A program made the position numbers and the translations under genes. A stretch of 6,797 bases of DNA, from assembly GCA_965369995.1 (NCBI GenBank), contig CBDURO010000060.1, forward strand, positions 1 through 6,797, given 5' to 3'. Below, in pieces: positions 1 to 4,299 of the stretch; position 1 is the stretch's first letter; every line of letters begins with the position of its first letter. The notes under the pieces were generated by a model. That model searched no databases. It worked only from the letters and a program-made list of their open reading frames with translations, and was not told the DNA's origin. Source of the DNA: JAHJCW01 sp965369995. Its GTDB lineage: Bacteria; Fidelibacterota; Marinisomatia; Marinisomatales; JAHJCW01.

Positions 1-255
1 CCGGTTATTTCAGATAATAACAATACATTAGTTTATGGCGCAGATTTAATTCCAACTTCCGTTCATATTCCTTTGCCGTGGGTCATGGCTTACGATGTTC
101 AGCCAACTGTAACGATAGAAGAGAAAAAACAATTATACCGCGATGCAGTGAAAGATAGTTGGACTTTGTTTTTCGAACACGATCCTGATATTGCAGCGTG
201 TACAATTCAATATGATGGTAAACATTATTTCAGAAAAAATATTGTAAATATTTAA
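1..255 (+). CDS. Metallo-beta-lactamase-fold hydrolase, C-terminal fragment (5' end outside window)
   Basis: The reading frame is open from the first base and ends in TAA, leaving 84 residues of a protein that begins upstream. The pattern GAD-LIPTSVHIPLPWVMAYD (fragment residues 13-32), followed by a helix rich in E/K and then LFFEHDP (56-62), is typical of the C-terminal part of MBL-fold metallohydrolases of the glyoxalase II/arylsulfatase-like type. By family pattern, D15 would be the metal-bridging Asp of the GD-type motif and H60 the last metal-ligand His; this is inferred from the pattern, not from an alignment. The HxHxDH motif that would confirm the call lies outside the window. Substrate and pathway cannot be told from this end. 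An ATG at 73 is internal and is not the start, because homology-like sequence continues upstream of it. Confidence 0.8.
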   Translation, partial: PVISDNNNTLVYGADLIPTSVHIPLPWVMAYDVQPTVTIEEKKQLYRDAVKDSWTLFFEHDPDIAACTIQYDGKHYFRKNIVNI

Positions 256-279
256 TAATTAATAGGGAATAGGAATAAC

Positions 280-621
280 ATGATAGAAGTACTATTATTT
301 GTAAAAAAATTCCAACTCGGAACAAAAATTTCTGAAGCATTAACAGACCTAAATGTGTCAGTAAAGTTCGCTGATGGAGAACGTTTTGGATTGTCGGCAA
401 TCGATGAAAATATAAAATTGGTTATTTTAGATTTAGATGATTCGGTGTTCCAAACGGTAGCGTTTATATCGGGTTTGCGAAATATCAATAAAAACATGAA
501 GATTGCTGGTTATATGAAGATAATTCATAAAGAAACCTATGATCGGCTAAAAGCTGCCGGTTGTGATATTATCTTACCCAAGTCATCTTTTGTGAAAAAT
601 ATCCACACTCTTATCTCATAA
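280..621 (+). CDS. Response-regulator receiver-like protein, degenerate (pseudo-receiver)
   Basis: A stand-alone protein of 113 residues whose layout fits a single CheY-like alpha/beta receiver domain with no output domain. Strand 3 ends in LVILDLDD (47-54), placing D51 where the phosphoacceptor Asp would sit. ILPKSSF (98-104) places K101 at the conserved Lys after strand 5. The acidic pair expected after strand 1 is missing: that stretch reads VLLFVKKFQLG (4-14). The strand-4 Ser/Thr region reads IAGYMKI. Mg2+-dependent phosphorylation is therefore doubtful, and the protein may be a protein-binding pseudo-receiver. An AGGA at 271-274, six bases before the ATG, supports this start. The gene begins 24 nt after the MBL-fold gene and ends 3 nt before nth, so the three are probably co-transcribed. 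Its function is unknown. Confidence 0.7.
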   Translation: MIEVLLFVKKFQLGTKISEALTDLNVSVKFADGERFGLSAIDENIKLVILDLDDSVFQTVAFISGLRNINKNMKIAGYMKIIHKETYDRLKAAGCDIILPKSSFVKNIHTLIS

Positions 622-624
622 CGC

Positions 625-1281
625 ATGGCAAAAGATGTCGCCGCAGAGCGAAAGCGTGCTGCGGAAATTGTTAAACTATTAAAAACTGAATATCCTAAAG
701 CACAATGCTCATTGAATTACAAAACAGATCATCAATTATTAGTGGCAACAATTTTATCGGCACAATGCACCGATAAAAGAGTTAATCAGATAACGCCAAA
801 TCTTTTTGAAAAATACAAAAGTGTTAAATCCTTTGCCTATTGTGACGTTGAGGCATTATCACAAGATATTCGTTCAGCAGGATATCATAATTCAAAAGCC
901 CGGTCAATACAAGGTTCTGCCTTAAAAATTGTTGAAGAATATGATGGTCAAATTCCAACAAATATGACAGATTTAATTGACCTACCGGGAGTTGGTAGAA
1001 AAACAGCCAATTGTGTACTTGGAGAGTGTTTTGATGTGCCGTCAATGGTGATTGATACACACATGATTCGCATCATGAATTTATTGGGGTTCAGTAAAAC
1101 TAAAAATGCTGTGAAAATGGAACTGGAATTAATGGAAATCTTTGATAACAAAGATTGGGTAAAGTTAACTCATATGATCATTGAACATGGCAGAGCAGTT
1201 TGCATTGCTCGGCGACCGCAATGTGATAAGTGTGTTTTAGCGGAGTTGTGTCCAGGATTCACAACGAATACAGCGAAATAA
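625..1281 (+). CDS. nth: Endonuclease III, DNA glycosylase/AP lyase with [4Fe-4S] cluster
   Basis: A bifunctional base-excision-repair enzyme that removes oxidised pyrimidines such as thymine glycol and then cleaves the abasic strand by beta-elimination. All diagnostic parts are present in 218 residues (E. coli Nth has 211). LLVATILSAQCTDKRVN (38-54) is the N-terminal helical signature with the lesion-recognition Gln (Q47). The helix-hairpin-helix is LPGVGRKTA (120-128) with catalytic K126. VIDTH (142-146) carries the essential Asp, D144. The C-terminal iron-sulfur loop is C193-x6-C200-x2-C203-x5-C209, the standard spacing. The ATG follows the receiver-like gene's stop after 3 nt (TAA CGC ATG). 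The bases upstream contain no purine-rich ribosome site, so initiation probably depends on coupling to the upstream gene. The enzyme is predicted to be active. Confidence 0.97.
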   Translation: MAKDVAAERKRAAEIVKLLKTEYPKAQCSLNYKTDHQLLVATILSAQCTDKRVNQITPNLFEKYKSVKSFAYCDVEALSQDIRSAGYHNSKARSIQGSALKIVEEYDGQIPTNMTDLIDLPGVGRKTANCVLGECFDVPSMVIDTHMIRIMNLLGFSKTKNAVKMELELMEIFDNKDWVKLTHMIIEHGRAVCIARRPQCDKCVLAELCPGFTTNTAK

Positions 1282-1313
1282 ACGAAAAAATCAAAGCCAC
1301 CAACCTTTGCCAC

Positions 1314-1339
1314 TAACTACGCCAAGGCTTCGTCAGTTA
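1314..1339. repeat. Imperfect palindrome (8-bp stem with one bulged base)
   Basis: TAACTACG (1314-1321) pairs with CGT-C-AGTTA (1331-1339) with one bulged C, leaving the loop CCAAGGCTT. The AAGGCT of the loop recurs at 1342-1347, followed by ACAGCGGGCAAGC. No T-run follows, so this is not a typical terminator. It looks like a REP-type or other dispersed palindromic element, but only one copy is visible here, so dispersal is a guess. Confidence 0.4.
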
Positions 1340-1369
1340 AAAAGGCTACAGCGGGCAAGCAGAGGACAC

Positions 1370-1390
1370 TGAGAAAAAAAGGATTTCTCA
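1370..1390. repeat. Perfect 7-bp inverted repeat (hairpin)
   Basis: TGAGAAA (1370-1376) and TTTCTCA (1384-1390) form a perfect 7-bp stem around the 7-nt loop AAAAGGA. The sequence after the stem (ACCTGCCAGG) has no T-run, so an intrinsic terminator is unlikely on the + strand. It lies next to the 1314-1339 palindrome and may be part of the same repeat-like block. By its position it could also act as an RNA 3'-end stabiliser after nth. Confidence 0.4.
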
Positions 1391-1441
1391 ACCTGCCAGG
1401 GTGGTAAGACTGTATAACTTATTTTCCCAAGCCCCCATTCT

Positions 1442-1485
1442 ACCACTAACCATTCCACCAATCACCAATCTACTAATCACTATTA
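1442..1485. repeat. Degenerate tandem heptamer repeat, G-free on the + strand
   Basis: Successive units read ACCACTA, ACCATTC(C), ACCAATC, ACCAATC(T), ACTAATC and ACTATTA, a period of 7 with two single-base insertions. The whole run contains no G on the + strand and reads as TGATTGG-like units on the - strand. Two adjacent units (1457-1463 and 1464-1470) are identical. The run is non-coding and sits between the hairpin block and the presumed promoter region of the next gene. Its function is unknown; it could be a decayed tandem repeat. Confidence 0.55.
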
Positions 1486-1553
1486 TGTCATTAATCTTAC
1501 TTTTTCATTCAATGCAAAATTATTATCTTTCATACATAAATTTGAGTTAAATA

Positions 1554-1958
1554 ATGAGTAATCCATTTATAACAAAGGTATTTCATTTCTGTGCAGCGCA
1601 CCAATATGGCCATGCAAACTGGTCTGATGAAAAGAATAAAGAAGTTTTTGGGCCTGATGCTAAAGTACATGGTCATAATTATAAATTAGAAGTAACAGTT
1701 ACGAGTGATATTAATCCCGATACCGGTTTTCTAATCGACTTAGGAGAGTTGTCAAAAATTGTTAATGATTATGTAATAAGTAAATTAGACCATAGCCAAT
1801 TTGAAAAGGATTTACCGTATTTTAAAGATAAACAACCTTCTTCGGAAAATTTGGTTATTTTTATTTGGGAAGAAATTTCAAAATATCTCAAAAGTGCCAA
1901 ACTGCATCGCATTAGAATTGTTGAAACTCCAACCATTTACACTGATTATTACGGATAA
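1554..1958 (+). CDS. 6-pyruvoyl-tetrahydropterin synthase / QueD-family protein (COG0720), non-canonical active site
   Basis: A T-fold pterin enzyme of 134 residues. Family members act on 7,8-dihydroneopterin triphosphate, the FolE product, giving 6-carboxy-tetrahydropterin (queuosine route), 6-pyruvoyl-tetrahydropterin or a folate precursor. The three zinc-ligand histidines are present: H16 in FHFCAAH, and H39 and H41 in HGHNY. So are the Asp-His pair D79-H80, the PSSENL segment (95-100) and the pterin-anchoring Glu E124 in VETPTIYTDYYG. The oddity is the loop before HGH. Family members usually carry a catalytic Cys there (CxxxHGH, or FGKCxNxxxHGH in related long forms), but here it reads VFGPDAKVHGH, with no Cys. 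I therefore give no queD symbol, as the product cannot be assigned. The only nearby cysteine is C13. No strong ribosome site precedes the ATG. folE lies 138 nt downstream. Confidence 0.88.
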   Translation: MSNPFITKVFHFCAAHQYGHANWSDEKNKEVFGPDAKVHGHNYKLEVTVTSDINPDTGFLIDLGELSKIVNDYVISKLDHSQFEKDLPYFKDKQPSSENLVIFIWEEISKYLKSAKLHRIRIVETPTIYTDYYG

Positions 1959-1977
1959 TGGATTTATTTTTAAAGTT

Positions 1978-2100
1978 ATGGTAGTTCTACTTGACACGCC
2001 TTTATTCTACCTAGGTGTGAGGTTTTGTAAACCAAAAGTTCATGAAGACCCCGATGAAAGTATTTGGGGCTATCATTCATTTAAGGAAGAAGCATTATGA
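1978..2100 (+). CDS. Small unrecognised ORF (40 aa), possibly a frameshifted gene starting at 1958
   Basis: The frame from ATG 1978 encodes 40 residues: a hydrophobic start (MVVLLDTPLFYLGVRF), then a charged tail with HEDPDES (22-28), WGYHSF (30-35) and EEAL. Its TGA overlaps the folE ATG in an ATGA junction, typical of translationally coupled genes, and its last codons carry the folE ribosome site. I do not recognise the family. A second ATG at 1958 overlaps the PTPS stop (TAATG) and reads MDLFLKLW before a TAG at 1982. Joining the two frames by a -1 shift at the TGG codon (1979-1981) would give a 47-residue protein with one continuous hydrophobic stretch. The gene could be intact from 1978, frameshifted or decayed. 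No clear ribosome site precedes 1978, and the frame also stays open upstream inside the PTPS gene. Confidence 0.4.
   Translation: MVVLLDTPLFYLGVRFCKPKVHEDPDESIWGYHSFKEEAL
2083..2087 (+). promoter_or_regulatory. Shine-Dalgarno site of folE
   Basis: AAGGA lies 9 nt before the folE ATG at 2097, inside the last codons of the small ORF. It is one of the clearest ribosome sites in the window and fixes the folE start. Together with the ATGA overlap, it implies that folE translation is linked to ribosomes finishing the small ORF. Confidence 0.7.
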
Positions 2101-2672
2101 CAATTAATACGAAAAAAATAGAAGAAATCACAAGCACACTTTTAGAAGAAATTGGCGAAGATACAAAACGCGAAGGGTTAATTCGTACACCAAATCGGGT
2201 TGCCCGTGCTTGGGAATATTTTTCGCGTGGTTATCGAGCAAATTTAGATGATATTATAAATAAGGCAATTTTTGAAGATGAAGAATGCACAGAAATGGTG
2301 GTTGTTAGAGATATAGAATTTTTTAGTATGTGTGAACATCACATGTTACCGTTTTTTGGTAAGGCACACGTTGGGTACATTCCGAATGGGAAAATCATTG
2401 GTTTATCAAAAATACCGAGACTAGTCGATGTATTTGCAAGACGTTTACAAGTACAAGAACGCCTGACGCATCAAATTGCTTATACTCTAAAAGATGTATT
2501 AGACCCGATTGGAGTAGCCGTAATACTTGAAGGACGACATCTTTGTATGCAAATGCGCGGAGTTGAAAAACAGAATAGTTTTGCTACAACATCTGCAATG
2601 TTAGGTGAATTTCATGATGATGTTGAGACAAGAAATGAATTTTTCAGCATTATTGGACTTAAGAATTTGTAG
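2097..2672 (+). CDS. folE: GTP cyclohydrolase I
   Basis: Converts GTP to 7,8-dihydroneopterin triphosphate and formate, the first step of folate and pterin synthesis and of the queuosine route. The 191-residue protein has the full type-I signature: REGLIRTPNRVARAWEYF (25-42), then FFSMCEHHMLPFFGKAHVGYIP (75-96), GLSKIPRLVDVFARRLQVQERLT (102-124), and GRHLCMQMRGV (146-156). Zinc ligands by family pattern are C79, H82 and C150, with H81 and H148 as the catalytic histidines. They match E. coli C110, H113, C181, H112 and H179 with a constant offset of 31, so the N-terminus is simply shorter. The start is fixed by AAGGA at 2083-2087. The gene overlaps the small ORF by 4 nt and is followed 6 nt later by lipB. 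The enzyme is predicted to be a toroidal cytosolic homodecamer and catalytically intact. Confidence 0.97.
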   Translation: MTINTKKIEEITSTLLEEIGEDTKREGLIRTPNRVARAWEYFSRGYRANLDDIINKAIFEDEECTEMVVVRDIEFFSMCEHHMLPFFGKAHVGYIPNGKIIGLSKIPRLVDVFARRLQVQERLTHQIAYTLKDVLDPIGVAVILEGRHLCMQMRGVEKQNSFATTSAMLGEFHDDVETRNEFFSIIGLKNL

Positions 2673-2678
2673 AGTTCC

Positions 2679-3296
2679 GTGTCAATCAATATAATCGATT
2701 TAGGGCAATGCTCTTACAAAATTAGTTTAGAGCATCAAGATAATACTCATTCAAAAGTTTCAGAACAAAAAATTACTGACTCAATTATTTTTGTGGAACA
2801 TGAACACGTTTACACTCTTGGGAAGAATGCCAATCAAAACAATATTTTGTCTGATTACCCAAAAGATGTAGAGATACATAATATTGATCGCGGTGGTGAT
2901 GTATCCTATCACGGTCCGGGTCAGTTAGTTGGATATCCGATTATTAATATAAAAAATCTAAATATGAGCATTGGCAGATATGTTCATACATTAGAAGAAA
3001 TTTTGATTAATACTTTAGCAGTATTTGATATAACTGCCCAAGTGCGAGATAAATTAATCGGAGTATGGGTTGGTGAAGAAAAGATTGCAGCAATTGGCGT
3101 TAGAGTAAAAAACGGAATTACAAAACATGGGTTTGCGTTAAATGTGAATACTGATCTATCATATTATGATGGAATTATTCCTTGCGGAATTGAAAATTGT
3201 AATATGACATCTATGGAACAATTATTGCAAAAGAATATTGAATTAAAACTAGTGATAGATATTATTATCAAAGAATTTGCAAAATATTTTAAATAA
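2679..3296 (+). CDS. lipB: Octanoyl-[acyl carrier protein]:protein N-octanoyltransferase
   Basis: Transfers octanoate from octanoyl-ACP to the target lysine of lipoyl domains (2-oxoacid dehydrogenase E2 subunits and GcvH), the first step of lipoate assembly. The 205 residues show the LipB hallmarks: IIFVEHEHVYTLGKNAN (36-52), the RGGDVSYHGPGQLVGYPI loop (71-88), KIAAIGVRVKNGITKHGFALNVN (135-157) and IIPCGI (166-171). K135 and C169 form the Cys/Lys acyl-transfer dyad, with the 34-residue spacing seen in characterised LipB proteins. The start is a GTG with only a weak AGAG at 2671-2674 ahead of it, 6 nt after the folE stop. It is preferred because the protein then begins with the normal N-terminal IIDLGQCSY pattern. 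lipA follows 8 nt after the stop, so the two are expected to be co-transcribed. Confidence 0.96.
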   Translation: MSINIIDLGQCSYKISLEHQDNTHSKVSEQKITDSIIFVEHEHVYTLGKNANQNNILSDYPKDVEIHNIDRGGDVSYHGPGQLVGYPIINIKNLNMSIGRYVHTLEEILINTLAVFDITAQVRDKLIGVWVGEEKIAAIGVRVKNGITKHGFALNVNTDLSYYDGIIPCGIENCNMTSMEQLLQKNIELKLVIDIIIKEFAKYFK

Positions 3297-3304
3297 GCAA
3301 TTAA

Positions 3305-4165
3305 ATGGAAATACCACGTTCAGCTAAACCTAAAATTCAATTACGAATAACGAATGGTTATAAAAAGGTCAACAAGATAGTTGGTAAAAACCGTTTAAAT
3401 ACAGTTTGTGAAGAAGCTCTTTGTCCTAATATATATGATTGTTGGGGTAGGGAAACAGCGACTATTATGATCTTAGGAGATGTGTGCACGCGTTCCTGCG
3501 GGTTTTGCTCTGTCAAAACCGGAAGACCGTCATTAGTTGATATAAATGAACCAACTCAGATCAGTCAAGCTGTTAAAGAAATGGGTTTGAGGCATGTGGT
3601 ACTAACATCTGTAGATCGTGATGATTTAAAGAAAGATTTCGGTGCGACTATTTGGGCAGAAACAATTAAGAAAATTAGAAAAACATCTCCAAATTGTACA
3701 ATTGAGGTCTTGACTCCTGATTTTCAAGGATATCTTCCTGCTTTACAAAAAGTATTTGATGCTAAACCTGATATATTCAGTCATAATGTAGAATGCATAG
3801 AAAGAGTAAGTAAACAAGTACGTGTTCAAGCGGTTTGGCAGCGGAGTCTTGGTGTTTTACAAAAATCAGTAGGATATGGATTATTGACAAAAAGTGGTAT
3901 TATGGTTGGATTGGGAGAAACCACTAAAGAAGTATTAGCAACAATGAGACAAATAGCTGAGATTGGTGTAAAAATCTTTACGATAGGACAATATTTGCAG
4001 CCGACTAAAAGGAACTTGCCAGTAAGCAAATATGTAGAACAAGTGGAATTTGAGATGTATAAAAAAGAAGGATTAAGAATGGGTTTTGAGATTGTTGAGT
4101 CAGGACCTCTTGTTCGCAGTTCTTATCATGCTGATGAACAAGCAAAATTAGTATTGGAGGTTTAA
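3305..4165 (+). CDS. lipA: Lipoyl synthase (radical SAM)
   Basis: Inserts two sulfur atoms at C6 and C8 of protein-bound octanoyl groups, completing the lipoyl cofactor after LipB. Both iron-sulfur clusters are encoded. The auxiliary, sacrificed cluster is C35-x4-C40-x5-C46 with the C-terminal RSSY motif (271-274) that supplies its Ser ligand. The radical-SAM cluster is C61-x3-C65-x2-C68. TSVDRDDL (101-108), IEVLTPDFQG (133-142), TKSGIMVGLGET (195-206) and IGQYLQPT (227-234) are standard family blocks. The length of 286 residues is normal for compact bacterial LipA. Minor departures from the common pattern are KDFGA in place of the usual DGGA after RDDL and VRVQA in place of VRPQA; neither touches a cluster ligand. 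No clear ribosome site precedes the ATG, which lies 8 nt after lipB, so coupling is likely. Confidence 0.97.
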   Translation: MEIPRSAKPKIQLRITNGYKKVNKIVGKNRLNTVCEEALCPNIYDCWGRETATIMILGDVCTRSCGFCSVKTGRPSLVDINEPTQISQAVKEMGLRHVVLTSVDRDDLKKDFGATIWAETIKKIRKTSPNCTIEVLTPDFQGYLPALQKVFDAKPDIFSHNVECIERVSKQVRVQAVWQRSLGVLQKSVGYGLLTKSGIMVGLGETTKEVLATMRQIAEIGVKIFTIGQYLQPTKRNLPVSKYVEQVEFEMYKKEGLRMGFEIVESGPLVRSSYHADEQAKLVLEV

Positions 4166-4222
4166 ATTGTATAAATCAACAATACTGAATTTTCCCTGCC
4201 ATTTTATCAGTCATGTTAGTAA

Positions 4223-4254
4223 TTTTCTGTCAGTAAAACCATATATTATCTTTG
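4223..4254 (+). promoter_or_regulatory. Candidate Bacteroidota-type promoter for lon
   Basis: TATCTTTG at 4247-4254 matches the Bacteroidota primary-sigma -7 consensus TAnnTTTG. It is preceded, with a 20-nt gap, by TTTT at 4223-4226, three of four bases of the -33 TTTG. Transcription would begin around 4260, giving a leader of about 40 nt that keeps the lon ribosome site. This is the largest gap between genes after 1553, as expected for a new transcription start. The call depends on the host belonging to a lineage that uses this motif, and such short motifs arise by chance in AT-rich DNA. TGGCAC (4253-4258) overlaps it and gives a partial sigma-54-like alternative. Confidence 0.3.
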
Positions 4255-4288
4255 GCACACTTTTTGACAATAATAATTATATATAATT

Positions 4289-4294
4289 AAGGGA
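4289..4294 (+). promoter_or_regulatory. Shine-Dalgarno site of lon
   Basis: AAGGGA ends 5 nt before the ATG at 4300. It supports that start over the in-frame ATG at 4330, which has no purine-rich site at a suitable distance. Confidence 0.65.
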
Positions 4295-4299
4295 ATTTT

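Larger units (their letters stand above)
1282..1553. other. Non-coding spacer between nth and the PTPS-like gene
   Basis: A gap of 272 nt with no credible ORF on either strand, in a window where other gaps are mostly under 30 nt. The left half (about 1311-1400) is locally more GC-rich than its surroundings and contains two imperfect palindromes and a repeated AAGGCT. The right half (about 1430-1500) has almost no G on the + strand and contains a degenerate heptamer repeat. The last 50 nt are AT-rich and would be expected to carry the promoter of the pterin-lipoate genes. A TAAATTTG at 1537-1544 matches the Bacteroidota -7 pattern TAnnTTTG, but I see no matching -33 element and it would leave a very short leader. 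I found no convincing rho-independent terminator for nth on the + strand. Confidence 0.7.

Noticed and set aside
1291..1309. Minus-strand terminator (CAAAG/CTTTG stem followed by T-run on the - strand)
   Set aside because: The stem is only 5 bp with an 8-nt loop, and there is no minus-strand gene nearby for it to terminate.
1801..1977. Upstream extension of the small ORF inside the PTPS gene
   Set aside because: This part overlaps well-conserved PTPS codons (PSSENL and the terminal VETPTIYTDYYG), so the open frame is incidental; only the part after 1958 or 1978 could be independent coding sequence.
1991..1996. TTGACA inside the small ORF as a -35 element for folE
   Set aside because: No -10-like hexamer occurs 15-19 nt downstream; the sequence there reads GGTGTG.
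4166..4183. Hairpin ATTGT/ACAAT just after lipA as a terminator
   Set aside because: A 5-bp, mostly A-T stem with an 8-nt loop and no following T-run is not enough to support termination.
4264..4287. Perfect TTGACA and TATAAT hexamers upstream of lon as a sigma-70 promoter
   Set aside because: The spacer is only 12 nt instead of about 17, and the resulting start near 4294 would remove the lon Shine-Dalgarno site.
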